Shown: in pieces, positions 1-8,545 of the stretch
How positions within the stretch are numbered: the stretch's first letter is position 1
Layout of the letters: the number at the start of each line of letters is the position of its first letter
NCBI GenBank assembly: GCA_964444795.1
Contig: CAYUIQ010000131.1
Span: 1 to 24,583 of the forward strand
Direction: 5' to 3'
Length of the DNA stretch: 24,583 nucleotides
DNA from: JABMRP01 sp964444795
Lineage (GTDB): Bacteria > Planctomycetota > Planctomycetia > Pirellulales > Thermoguttaceae
Notes under the pieces: generated by a model
Seen by the model: the letters and a program-made list of their open reading frames with translations, nothing else
Told to the model about the DNA's origin: nothing
Database searches by the model: none
Program-made: the position numbers and the translations under genes

Positions 1-962
1 ATACGCCCGTCCTTCATTTCCACCTGCTGCATGCGGTGAAGCGGGAAAAACGCGACATCGGCGGCCATGACGATGGTGTTCTTCCGGTCGTCAATGAACG
101 CGCTGCCGGTGTGCATCGGGCGCCCGCCCTTGAACTTTTCGCGCGGCACATCGATCTCGGCCAGCACGTCACCGAGCGTATCTGAGTAATTGCTACGGGC
201 CGTTCCCGAAAGATGCATTCGCACCTCGGAGCTGTTGTTGCCGCCTACCATCGGACGATCCTGGATCAGCGCGACTTTCACCCCGCGCCTCGCCGCCACC
301 ACGGCCGCGCACATACCCGCCACGCCGCCGCCGACCACAACAAACTCGTATTTGCCGGCCTCCTCCGGTTTTTCGGGGTAGCCGTGCCACTTCCGGCGGA
401 AGGCCGCGAGCGCCTCGCCACCGTCCGGAGGAACCAGATCGAAGTCCTTCGTCAGGAACACGCCCGCGCAGCGACCAGCGAATCCGGTCAGATCGTGCAA
501 CGCGATCTCGGAGTCCAGCTTGCTCGCTTCAATAGTTCCGCCGTCCTGCCAATACCACTCTTCACCCTCATCGCCGAATGTTCCAACCGCTTTGCCATTC
601 ACGTTCACCTCAAAGATCCCCGGCGTTCCGTTGGCCCGCTTGGTCGCCGGCGTGTCCGGCCTTTTCCAGGGCGCGACCCAGTCGCGTGTACGCACCCACA
701 ATTTGTAGGTTCCCGTCTCTGGGAACTTCACCTTCGCGACTGCATTCTCGACCGGCTTGCCGATCCCGTGTGCGATGAGGAAGCCGGAGCCCATGATGTC
801 CATGTACTGCGAGTCGAGTCCCCACCCGCCATGGTTCTGAAACTGCGCCGCTTCCAACAGCAGTGCGGCCGACTCCTTCGAGCCCGCCCACGAAAACCGC
901 TGCCCTGCAACCACCCCACAGACAGCAAGGGCGCTCGTCTTCATCATCTCTCGTCGTTTCAT
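1..962 (-). CDS. FAD-dependent oxidoreductase with N-terminal accessory domain, 3' end outside window
   Basis: Partial gene: 320 codons are visible and the reading frame runs off the left edge. The product begins MKRREMMKTSALAVCGVVAG, a twin-arginine start followed by a hydrophobic stretch, so Tat-type export is plausible. Residues ~35-175 look like a beta-rich, CBM-like domain (EAAQFQNHGGW, TGTYKLWVRTRDW, FEVNVNGKAVGTFG). A dinucleotide-binding fold starts at ~206 (YEFVVVGGGVAGMCAA, GxGxxG-type loop at 211-216). It is followed by RPMVGGNNSSEVRMH at 237-250, the hallmark of the FAD_oxidored (PF12831) family. Members are secreted flavoproteins common in Planctomycetes and Verrucomicrobia; their substrate is generally unknown. 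The start at 962 is backed by GGAG about 10 nt upstream. It is the last gene of the left minus-strand run, 182 nt after the beta-helix gene. Family assignment is firm; the reaction is not known. Confidence 0.88.
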   Translation of the reverse strand, partial: MKRREMMKTSALAVCGVVAGQRFSWAGSKESAALLLEAAQFQNHGGWGLDSQYMDIMGSGFLIAHGIGKPVENAVAKVKFPETGTYKLWVRTRDWVAPWKRPDTPATKRANGTPGIFEVNVNGKAVGTFGDEGEEWYWQDGGTIEASKLDSEIALHDLTGFAGRCAGVFLTKDFDLVPPDGGEALAAFRRKWHGYPEKPEEAGKYEFVVVGGGVAGMCAAVVAARRGVKVALIQDRPMVGGNNSSEVRMHLSGTARSNYSDTLGDVLAEIDVPREKFKGGRPMHTGSAFIDDRKNTIVMAADVAFFPLHRMQQVEMKDGR

Positions 963-1144
963 ATCGTCAGTTCTCCAATCATTGCGTTTGGCCTGGGATG
1001 GCCTCAAGGCGGAGACCTCTCTTCGCGGGGTGTTTCCGAGGTGGTTGAGGAGGTTGTCGTAGTCTATCTCTATCCGGCCGGTCCTGACACGCTTTCTGCC
1101 TCTTAACCACCGCTCCGGTTGAGCGATTCGTTCGGCAGTCCACG

Positions 1145-2317
1145 CTATTCATTCGCACGTGCCTTATCCTGGTATTTCGGTAGACGATAATCCTTGCTCT
1201 GCTGAACTGGACATCGAATGACCGTGTTGTTCGTCAATACCGCAATCGGACTGTTGGCCGCCAAGATGCCGCGGCAGAAAGCATCCTGAATGTAGCAATT
1301 GCTGATTTCGCCGCTTGCATTGAAGAAAGCAACCGCATCATCACCAGATCCGACAAATCGGCAGTTGTTGACTACATTGCCGGTTGTTGGAGGGTCGTTG
1401 GGCTGTCCAATCTGCGGCCCGCCCCCGGGCGACGCCAGGCAAGGCATCTGCCCGTTGATCGGTGGAGAACGATCCGTGACGCAATTCAGGAACTGCACTC
1501 TGCTGAACCCACCTCGGAACACACCTCGGCTCTTGTGGGTCCATTTGACCGACTCGAATATGAAGTCGGAGCCTCCCATGAACCAATAGGCCTGGCCGCC
1601 AAACTCCGTTTCTCCACCGTGTTTCGACTTGATGCCTATCAAGGCGCCTTTGGCATAACTGGCCAACTGGTTCTTTCTCTTCAGTTCGATCTCCCACCGC
1701 CGTCCATCGAGATGTTTGGCACGCGTCCAGGGTATCTGTTCATTGTCTTCTTGAACGAGTTGCGGATCGGTCCGGCTGTTCGTGTAACGTCGCAGGAAAC
1801 GCCCTTGCTTGCTAAGCGGATTGAATATCATCGCCGGCGTCGGAAACCCTTCCTGTATTTCGAGAACAACTCTGCCGGGAGCGGTCTCGACGACCAGCCC
1901 TTGACTGACGGTGTAGATCTTGCGGGTCATATGCATGTCGGCCATGGTCACGCGATAGACGTCCCGTCCGTAAATGGCATGCTTGTTATCGCTGAAAACC
2001 AGGATTGTTTTGTCGATCCCTTTCCCTTGAAAGGCGAGGCGACCGTTCGGGCCCGGTCGAACCCCGCTCAGATCGATGGTTCCCTTGCTGCCGCTGTTGT
2101 CCTCCAGATAGAACGAACCTTCGTCCAATTCCAAAACCACCCTATCGTTGGGCGCCTTACTGAAGTGAGTTCTTGCCTCGAAGACTGCCTGGCGGATCCC
2201 TTCCACGGATGCACCAAATTTTGACCCGACGTTCCAATGGAGCGTTTCCGCCCTCGCAGCCGCGGCAAGAACGCCCGTCAAAACTGATACTACTGTAATC
2301 AGCCAATATCTTCTCAT
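1145..2317 (-). CDS. secreted right-handed parallel beta-helix protein (pectate-lyase-like fold)
   Basis: The 390-aa product has a clear Sec signal (MRRYWLITVVSVLTGVLAAA, cleavage likely after ARA at ~23). The rest reads as short beta-strand coils typical of right-handed beta-helices: VYRVTMADMHM, SDFIFESVKWTHKSRGVF, FSRVQFLNCVTDR, VVNNCRFVGSGDDAVAFFN, ISNCYIQDAFCRGILAANS, AVLTNNTVIRC. The GDDA segment sits where beta-helix glycosidases and lyases often carry acidic active-site residues. Candidate activities are a polysaccharide lyase or a glycoside hydrolase (GH28, GH82 and GH110 share this fold), but no family-specific signature was recognised, so no reaction is named. The C-terminus stops soon after the last visible coil, in a charged tail. 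A purine-rich SD (GGAAGAGAA) precedes the ATG. It lies 206 nt downstream of the GH95 gene, on the same strand, which fits a glycan-degrading role. Confidence 0.8.
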   Translation of the reverse strand: MRRYWLITVVSVLTGVLAAAARAETLHWNVGSKFGASVEGIRQAVFEARTHFSKAPNDRVVLELDEGSFYLEDNSGSKGTIDLSGVRPGPNGRLAFQGKGIDKTILVFSDNKHAIYGRDVYRVTMADMHMTRKIYTVSQGLVVETAPGRVVLEIQEGFPTPAMIFNPLSKQGRFLRRYTNSRTDPQLVQEDNEQIPWTRAKHLDGRRWEIELKRKNQLASYAKGALIGIKSKHGGETEFGGQAYWFMGGSDFIFESVKWTHKSRGVFRGGFSRVQFLNCVTDRSPPINGQMPCLASPGGGPQIGQPNDPPTTGNVVNNCRFVGSGDDAVAFFNASGEISNCYIQDAFCRGILAANSPIAVLTNNTVIRCPVQQSKDYRLPKYQDKARANE

Positions 2318-2523
2318 GTGAATTGTTCTCTTCCGAGGTTGAGCGACACCTTCGCGAGTCCATTGTCCATCGCAGTCGTCGTCCGAGGCCTGCTTGCGAG
2401 TTTCCCTCCGAGCCCACCTCCATTCTGGTGGCTATCGACGAAAGAATCAAGCAAATCCTTGGGGCGTTAGGCACCGACGTGGGCGTGACATGAGCGCGTT
2501 GTCGTGTTCGTGCTCAAGTTCGG

Positions 2524-4938
2524 TTAGCCGCCTTCGAGGCGGTACGACTGGCCCGCTTCCGTGCCGAACTCCAAGACGCTTCCTCTGACCGTACCAGTTC
2601 CGGTTTTCGGCGCGCCGGGCCCCGACGTCAGCTTCACGAGCGTCTTGCTTAGGATGCGGCAGCCGTAACCCAGCTTCGAGCGGACGAGCGCCTCATCGAG
2701 CTTGCCGTTCTTCCAGGAGATGTCCACCTCGAATCCACCGCGTGTGCGCAGACCGGTAACGCGGCCTTCGGGCCAGGCGGCCGGCAGGGCGGGAAGCAGG
2801 TTGATTTCAAACGGCGCGCCGGTGGGGTCGGACAACCGGGAATCGTCCTTTCGGACGTGACTTTGGACCAGCATTTCCGCCAAGCCGGCCGGCCCGCCGA
2901 AGTTGGCGTCGATCTCGAACGGAAGAGGCCGGCCCGAGAAGCACTGGTCGAAGAGGTTGGGATTCGCGTTCCGCGCGATCAGCGCGATGTAGGCCGCGTA
3001 GGACTTGTCCGCCTCCCCCAGCCGTGCCCAGAGGTTGACCTGCCATGCGAGTGACCATCCGACGTTGCCCATCCCGCGGTGGTTCAACGAGACGGCCGCG
3101 GCGTTGGCAAGGGCCGGCGTCTTGACGATGCAGATTTCACTGCCGGGAAAGACGCCCCACAAGTGCGAGAGGTGGCGATGTTTGTTGTTGGGGTCGTCCT
3201 TGTCCTCAAGCCATTCCTGGAGTTGGCCGAAGCGTCCGATCCGGTTGGGAGCGATCTTGTCCGTCAGCGCGAGAAGCTCGGCACGAAGCTGCGCATCCGT
3301 GTCGAGGATGACGCTGGCATCGATGACGGCCTCGAATATGGCGCGAATGATCTGGTGATCCATGGCGGGGCCCATCACCAGGCCGCCTTGTTCGGGAGAA
3401 TTCGACGGCCCACAGATCAGCCATTTGCCGTCGCTGCGGGGGTCTACAACCAGCACATCCGCGAAAAACAGGGCGCACTGCTTCAATACCGGATACGCGC
3501 GCTTCGCCAGAAATTCCCTGTCGCCGGTAAAGAGGTAGTGCTCCCAGAGATGCGTGGCAAGCCATGCGCCGCCGGTCGGCCAGATGCCGTGGTTGGCGTT
3601 GTTTATCGGCTCGGTGCCGCGCCAGATATCGATGTTGTGGTGAGCGACCCATCCCCGGGCACCGTAGAGCATCTTGGCCGTGCGCCGCCCGGTTACGGCA
3701 ACGTCTTCGACCATGGCAAACAAGGGCTCGGCGCACTGGCCCAGTCCGGTGACTTCCGCGGGCCAGTAATTCATCTCGGTATTGATATTGATCGTCCACT
3801 TGCTGTCCCAGGGCGGAAAGAGCTCGGCCGTCCAGTTGCCCTGCAGGTTTGCCGGCTGACTGCCCGAGCGCGAGCTGGCGATGAGCAGGTATCGGCCGTA
3901 CTGGAAATAGAGCGCGGCGAGACTGGGATCCGGCTGACTGGCAAACTGTCTGACACGCTGATCGGTGGGTAGCACCGCCGACGCCGTTGCGCCCAGCTCC
4001 AATGTTACCCGCCTGAACAGGGCACGATGGTCCTCCTGGTGCGCGGCAAGTAGTTCGTCAAAACGCTTCCCGGCCGCGGCTTTCAACCGCTCGGCGCAGC
4101 GCATGCCGGGATCCGCGCTGATGTCCTTCCAGTCTACGTAGTTCGTTGCAGCGGCAAGCAAGATCGTGACGGCGTCGGCGCTGCTGGCAACCAGCGCGTT
4201 GTCCTGCACGGCCAAGCTTCCTCCTTGGGCCAAGATTTTCGCCCTTGCCTCCATTCTGAGCTGACATTCCACCCCCGTGCGTTGATGGGTCGTGGCCCCG
4301 GCGTTCAGCACGACGGTATTTCCGTCGATGACGGACGCCCTGTTGTCCGCGTGCGGCGTGGCCAATGATGCCGTCAAACTGATCTTGCCCGGTTTGTCGG
4401 CCGTGAGACGGATCACGATGAGCCTGGCGGGATAGCTTGCGAACACCTCACGACGGTACGTGACACCGCGGTGCTTGAACGAAACGGTTGCCAGCGCGGC
4501 ATCGAGATCGAGACCCCGCCGGTAATCCTCCGTCTCGGCTTCCTCCGGCAGATCGACTTTCAGAACCAGATCCCCGCAAGTCTGGTAGGTCTCCTGGCGC
4601 AACGGCCGGGCCATGAACTTGTCCATGGCCAGTTTTTCGGCCTCCTTCTGCTTTCCGTCGAACAGGAGCCGGCGAATCCTGTCCAGATTCTCTACCGCCT
4701 CGGGACTCTGCCGGTCGATGGGTTTGCCGCTCCAGAACGTGTCCTCGTTGAATTGGATACGCTCCTCGGCGATACCTCCGAATACCATCCCGCCCATGTT
4801 GCCGTTGCCTACGGGCAGGGCCTCGACCCAGTTGCCGGCAGGCTTGTCATACCACAGGCGCAGCGGGCCAGCTCCCGCCCGGGACCCGGTAGCTTGTGTC
4901 AGCAGGAGCACCATGCTCAGGAGAGTTGTGGAACGCAT
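2524..4938 (-). CDS. GH95 alpha-L-fucosidase-like glycoside hydrolase
   Basis: The 804-aa product matches the usual GH95 length and begins with a Sec signal (MRSTTLLSMVLLLTQATGSR). The start was set at this internal ATG because GAGGA lies about 11 nt upstream and the signal peptide follows at once; the 14 extra upstream residues of the open frame are not signal-like. The N-terminal GH95 block WYDKPAGNWVEALPVGNG (residues 29-46) with GNMGGMVFGG and NEDTFWSGKP is clear. Known catalytic positions appear intact: the N-x-N pair in NINTEMNYWPAE (N384, N386), the acid Glu in PSNSPEQ (E516) and the Asp in FEIDANFGGPAGL (D677). GH95 enzymes invert and release terminal alpha-L-fucose, usually 1,2-linked; some members act on alpha-L-galactose. 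The enzyme is likely periplasmic or surface exposed. It sits downstream of a sulfatase, as expected for attack on a sulfated fucose-containing glycan. Confidence 0.93.
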   Translation of the reverse strand: MRSTTLLSMVLLLTQATGSRAGAGPLRLWYDKPAGNWVEALPVGNGNMGGMVFGGIAEERIQFNEDTFWSGKPIDRQSPEAVENLDRIRRLLFDGKQKEAEKLAMDKFMARPLRQETYQTCGDLVLKVDLPEEAETEDYRRGLDLDAALATVSFKHRGVTYRREVFASYPARLIVIRLTADKPGKISLTASLATPHADNRASVIDGNTVVLNAGATTHQRTGVECQLRMEARAKILAQGGSLAVQDNALVASSADAVTILLAAATNYVDWKDISADPGMRCAERLKAAAGKRFDELLAAHQEDHRALFRRVTLELGATASAVLPTDQRVRQFASQPDPSLAALYFQYGRYLLIASSRSGSQPANLQGNWTAELFPPWDSKWTININTEMNYWPAEVTGLGQCAEPLFAMVEDVAVTGRRTAKMLYGARGWVAHHNIDIWRGTEPINNANHGIWPTGGAWLATHLWEHYLFTGDREFLAKRAYPVLKQCALFFADVLVVDPRSDGKWLICGPSNSPEQGGLVMGPAMDHQIIRAIFEAVIDASVILDTDAQLRAELLALTDKIAPNRIGRFGQLQEWLEDKDDPNNKHRHLSHLWGVFPGSEICIVKTPALANAAAVSLNHRGMGNVGWSLAWQVNLWARLGEADKSYAAYIALIARNANPNLFDQCFSGRPLPFEIDANFGGPAGLAEMLVQSHVRKDDSRLSDPTGAPFEINLLPALPAAWPEGRVTGLRTRGGFEVDISWKNGKLDEALVRSKLGYGCRILSKTLVKLTSGPGAPKTGTGTVRGSVLEFGTEAGQSYRLEGG

Positions 4939-5441
4939 GATTGAATAATCCTCGACTTCGCGGTCAATTGCACTTCCCAAATGTCGCTTGGACGGCGGAG
5001 GCCGTCGCCTGCTTCATTTCGGCCCAGGATCCGCGCCACATTGCTGATCCGTGCTACTCATCTGGAGTTCGATTAAGAACGTCTGGCATTGTACCAGCCG
5101 TGGTTCTGTTTCGCATCCCAGAAGCCAGCCACAGCGAATCCCGACAACGAGCCGGCGTTTGGAGATGGCCGGACACTCCCGGGAGCAAACCTCTCCCAGC
5201 CAGGGCGTTTTGCCTCCGAGCAGAGCGTCCCCTCGACTACTTGGGGCCGGCGTACCGATGCAAAGTCGGTCCGATCCCGGAAATGCGGCGTACCGGGTCG
5301 GTATGCTTCCTCGAAGAGATGACTTCCGCCTCTTCTTCTCGTCGATCCCGCGGCGCGGGGCTCGACGGCGTGATCGTGCTACTGATCCATGTGTTGCCCG
5401 TGCCAGCCGATTGATAAGCCCGTTGCCTTGACCAGCATCCT
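4939..5441. other. 503-nt intergenic gap with no recognised gene
   Basis: This is the space between the sulfatase stop and the GH95 start, both on the minus strand. Open frames exist on both strands (one plus-strand frame is open from about 4941 to 5414). None has a convincing ribosome-binding site, signal peptide or family motif, and open frames of this length are expected by chance at this GC content. No hairpin followed by a T-run was seen. It presumably holds the GH95 promoter. It could also hold decayed sequence, since gene remnants occur elsewhere in the window. Confidence 0.5.
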
Positions 5442-6872
5442 TCAGTTCTTACCGGCCGGCTGACGTTTTCTCTTTTCTTCGGGGGCACGTTTCTTGCGTG
5501 GTTTTTTCACGCTCTGGTCTTCCCAAGAAACATCGGGCACCGGCTTGTCGGTCAAGATCTTCTCTATCATTCGTCGGGCGGCCACCACCTCCGGGTCGTT
5601 GGATTCCGTGACTTTCTTGTAGTCCGTGCCGTCGCGACAGGTACTGCAATCGTAGAACTGGCCGAACTGGGTCGGCGAGTTGTTTTCCAGCAACCAGCGT
5701 TTCGTGCGGACAACGCGTCGGCCGCCAAGGTAGGCGTATATCCAGTCGCGAACCGGACCCTGCTCGCCGCGGAGCAGATGTGCGAAGCTACGCCCGTCGA
5801 CCACGTGGCCATCGGGCACGTCGGCCCCGGCCATCTCCATCAACGTGGGAAACACGTCGGACAGGTCGATCAGTTCCTTGCAGAGCCCCGTTCCCTTCAC
5901 GACTCCGGGTCCGTAGACAATCATTGGCACCCGGGCACCGAGTTCCGTCGTCTGGCCTTTGCCGCGGCCGCCGGTGCCATTATCGCCGGTGAAGAGAATC
6001 ACCGTGTTGTCGGCGATGCCCAGTTCCTTCATCGCGTCGACGATCCTGCCCACGATCTTGTCCGTGTACTCGACGTCGGCCGGGAAGTTGGCTTGCGAGT
6101 GCTTCAGTTTCGACTCCTCCGACTTCACGCTATCGGGCGTAGGGAGGTGCCACGCGTGGGTCAGGCACATTGGGTAGTAGATGAAGAACGGCTCGTCCTT
6201 GTGTCGCCTGGCGAAATCGATCACGAAATCGGCGAAGATGTCGGGGCCGTAGTCGCTGATGGTCGTGGGTACGTATTTGCCGTTGCGGACGATCGACGGG
6301 TGCCAGTAGCGGCAGGTCTTGGTGCCGGGCTTGCCCTCCCAGGCGCCTGTGTGTTCGACGCCCTCGGGCAGATTGTGCTTGTAGGCCCACATGCAATACT
6401 CGTCGAAGCCACACTCGTGGATCAGGGTCGGATGCTTGCCGGTCAATTGCCACTTGCCGGCCAGAGCGGTCGCGTAGCCCGCGGACTTAAGCACCTGGAC
6501 GAACGTGAGATGCTTGGCGATCTCATCGTCGGCGGGACTCGGCCCGCCGGGGCGGCCGGGAAAGTGGTACACACGGTTGTGGTGCCCGTACTGTCCGGTC
6601 ATGATCTCGAATCGCGTGGGATGGCAGATCGGCGTCGAGTAGCAGGTGTCGAACCGGATGCCCTTGCACCCGAGTTCGTCCAGCCGCGGCGTTTGGTGCT
6701 TCGTGTTGCCGTAGCAACTCAATTCCGCCGCCCCGAGATCGTCAGCCATCATCACAATGAAACTGGGCGGCCGCCGGCCAGCGTTCTTCTCATGCTTCGC
6801 AAGCGCGGTCACGTCAGAAATGATGAGGATACCAATGAGAGCCACCGTTGTTGTCCAAGTCACGGTTTTCAT
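5442..6872 (-). CDS. Cys-type sulfatase (family S1) with basic C-terminal tail
   Basis: The 476-aa product is a formylglycine sulfatase. The start at 6872 was chosen because it begins a Sec signal (MKTVTWTTTVALIGILIISD) and has AAGGA 9-10 nt upstream; a longer open frame upstream adds 44 non-signal residues. Sulfatase landmarks are metal ligands in MMADDLG (~41-47), the formylglycine motif C83-H-P-T-R, GYATALAGKWQL with K140, FTGDNG at 294-299 (metal Asp/Asn) and TTELGARVPMIVYGPG. The Cys must be converted by a formylglycine-generating enzyme, which is not in this window. It hydrolyses a sulfate ester on a sugar, but the sugar position cannot be read from sequence. The last ~20 residues are extremely Lys/Arg-rich (KKPRKKRAPEEKRKR), which is unusual for the family. 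It precedes the GH95 gene in the direction of transcription. Confidence 0.93.
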   Translation of the reverse strand: MKTVTWTTTVALIGILIISDVTALAKHEKNAGRRPPSFIVMMADDLGAAELSCYGNTKHQTPRLDELGCKGIRFDTCYSTPICHPTRFEIMTGQYGHHNRVYHFPGRPGGPSPADDEIAKHLTFVQVLKSAGYATALAGKWQLTGKHPTLIHECGFDEYCMWAYKHNLPEGVEHTGAWEGKPGTKTCRYWHPSIVRNGKYVPTTISDYGPDIFADFVIDFARRHKDEPFFIYYPMCLTHAWHLPTPDSVKSEESKLKHSQANFPADVEYTDKIVGRIVDAMKELGIADNTVILFTGDNGTGGRGKGQTTELGARVPMIVYGPGVVKGTGLCKELIDLSDVFPTLMEMAGADVPDGHVVDGRSFAHLLRGEQGPVRDWIYAYLGGRRVVRTKRWLLENNSPTQFGQFYDCSTCRDGTDYKKVTESNDPEVVAARRMIEKILTDKPVPDVSWEDQSVKKPRKKRAPEEKRKRQPAGKN

Positions 6873-6942
6873 GGAATTGATCCTTCTGTCTGCTAGCGAC
6901 ACCTGTCTGGCGACCATTACTCTTCCCTGGTGAACACAGAAT

Positions 6943-7077
6943 CTCAACCTGCGTGTGGAGGACGTCGACAGCGATCGAATGGTCATTCGGGTTCGCCGGG
7001 GCAAGGGCCAAAAGGATCGCTACGCGCGGCTCACACCGGGCCTGCTGGAAGTCTTGCGAGAATACTGGAAAGCATAA
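6943..7077 (+). pseudogene. tyrosine recombinase (integron/Xer-type integrase) fragment
   Basis: On the plus strand, about 44 codons read LRVEDVDSDRMVIRVRRGKG followed by QKDRYARLTPGLLEVLREYW, then K-A and TAA. This is the segment of tyrosine recombinases between catalytic box I and box II, including the GKGxKDR beta-hairpin that carries the catalytic lysine; the wording is closest to IntI-like integrases. There is no start codon: an in-frame TGA lies at 6931-6933. Box I arginine (upstream), HxxR and the nucleophilic tyrosine (downstream) are all missing, so the fragment cannot be active. It lies in the ~250-nt gap between the Gfo/Idh and sulfatase genes, opposite to both, and marks a past insertion or rearrangement. 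The match was made by eye; no search was run. Confidence 0.8.
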
Positions 7078-7121
7078 CGTCTTTACTCATCACTCATCCT
7101 CCGTGCCTCTTGTCTGGGCAC

Positions 7122-8489
7122 TCAGACCTCGCGGCTCGCTCGCGACATCAGCGATATCGCCTGTTCGTCGTCCGGGAACGTTTCCTTCTGGGGATCCCAC
7201 GTCAATTCGCGACCGAGCATCAGCGCGATGTTGCATAGGTGGCAGGAGGTCATCGTACGGTGGTGCGAGTAGACGTCGGACATCGGCTCGCTGCGGTCCT
7301 CGATGCAGTTGAAGAAGTTCTCCATGTGGCTGGTCGGTTGCTTGCCTTTGGACAGCTTGACGATCAGTTCGTTGAGTGCCGAGTGATCGGCCTCGGTCAG
7401 GTCCTCCATCGGGCCGCCGACCAGCTTGCCGCGGTTGACGAAGATGCGGCCCTTGTCGCCTTCCAGTAGGATGCCGTTGTTGAAGTTGATGTTGTCGCCC
7501 TGGCGAGTGTAGTGATGGCTCACGTTCATCACGGTCCCGTTGGCGAACTCGAGATCGATGCTGAACCCCGTGGCCGTGTTATAGCCGTTCGGCAGGGTTT
7601 CCTTGCCTTCGAGCAGCGCGTCCCAATCGAAGTTGTCGGGCACCAGCGGCGGGAAACTGCCCTTCGCCTTCACACGAATCGGACCAGTGTCGCTTGCGCC
7701 GAGGGCCATCTGGGCGATGTCGACGTGGTGCGCGCCCCAATCGGTCATCTTGCCGCCCGAATACTCAAAGAACCAGCGGAACATCTTCTGGCGCTCTGGA
7801 CAGTAGTCGACTTTGGGCGCGGGACCGAGCCAGAGGTTCCAGTCGAGATCGTTGGGTGTGGCGGCTGTTTCAAACGGTTCTTCAGCCGGCCCGCCGCCGA
7901 TGGCCAGATAGGCGTTGAGGTTGTCGCCCAGCCGGCCACTCAGCGCCATCGCCGCCGCGCGAAGGAAGAAGCCGTTGCGCTGGCTTCGTTGCTGCGTGCC
8001 CACCTGGAAGACCTTGCCGGTTTCTTTGACCACCTTGCGGATCTCAAAACCCTCTTCGATGGTCAGCGTGAGCGGCTTTTCGCAGTAGACATCACAGCCC
8101 GATCTCAGTGCGGCGATCGAAATCGGGACGTGCCAATGGTCGGGCGTGCCGATTGTCACCACGTCGGGCCGTTCCTTTTCGAGCAGTTCACGGTAGTCGC
8201 CGTACATCTTCAGACCGCGGCCGGTCTTCTCCTTGAAGTTGTCGTGAAACTTGGCCGTATGCTGGTCGTCGACGTCGCAGACGGCGATCGTGGTGGCCAG
8301 TTTACGGGCCTGTCGGGCGATGTAGCTACCCTGGCTGTACCGACCGCGAGGACCGCCGACACCGATGGCCGCCAGCGACGGCTTGCTTGCATCCGCGCCG
8401 CGGGCGATCCGGCTCGGCAAGATGATGGGGACTGAAAAGACTGCGCCAGCGGCGGCGGCACGCTTGAGAAAGTTGCGTCGCGTCGTCAT
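7122..8489 (-). CDS. Tat-exported Gfo/Idh/MocA family oxidoreductase
   Basis: The 455-aa product opens with a textbook twin-arginine signal (MTTRRNFLKRAAAAGAVFSV) and then a Rossmann fold with a glycine-rich loop GVGGPRG (43-49), VCDVDD and TPDHWH. The family motif CEKPL lies at 136-140. The C-terminal domain carries MTDWGAHHVDIAQMALG (~248-264), where the His residues match the usual catalytic/substrate area. Gfo/Idh/MocA enzymes oxidise or reduce sugar hydroxyls using NAD(P). Tat export implies the protein folds with its cofactor in the cytoplasm, as in glucose-fructose oxidoreductase. It is the last gene of a minus-strand group with a sulfatase and a DUF1080 protein (56 nt from the latter). 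That pairing suggests oxidation of a glycoside C3 hydroxyl to a 3-keto sugar. The specific substrate is unknown. The SD (GAGG, ~13 nt upstream) is weak. Confidence 0.93.
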   Translation of the reverse strand: MTTRRNFLKRAAAAGAVFSVPIILPSRIARGADASKPSLAAIGVGGPRGRYSQGSYIARQARKLATTIAVCDVDDQHTAKFHDNFKEKTGRGLKMYGDYRELLEKERPDVVTIGTPDHWHVPISIAALRSGCDVYCEKPLTLTIEEGFEIRKVVKETGKVFQVGTQQRSQRNGFFLRAAAMALSGRLGDNLNAYLAIGGGPAEEPFETAATPNDLDWNLWLGPAPKVDYCPERQKMFRWFFEYSGGKMTDWGAHHVDIAQMALGASDTGPIRVKAKGSFPPLVPDNFDWDALLEGKETLPNGYNTATGFSIDLEFANGTVMNVSHHYTRQGDNINFNNGILLEGDKGRIFVNRGKLVGGPMEDLTEADHSALNELIVKLSKGKQPTSHMENFFNCIEDRSEPMSDVYSHHRTMTSCHLCNIALMLGRELTWDPQKETFPDDEQAISLMSRASREV

Positions 8490-8545
8490 CGGTATGAGGT
8501 GCCTCGCGATGGGGAAATGTGTCGAAGGTAAGCAAGAAGCAGAGA

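Noticed and set aside
213..1106. 297-codon plus-strand frame at the left edge
   Set aside because: The minus strand encodes an FAD_oxidored protein with a clear GGGVAG loop and GGNNSSEVR; the plus frame is its shadow.
4941..5414. 157-codon plus-strand frame in the 503-nt gap
   Set aside because: There is no SD, signal or family motif, its translation is low-complexity Arg/Ser/Pro-rich, and open frames of this size are common at this GC content.
5778..6896. 372-codon plus-strand frame over the first sulfatase
   Set aside because: It is antisense to conserved sulfatase motifs (CHPTR, GDNG), and has no family motif of its own.
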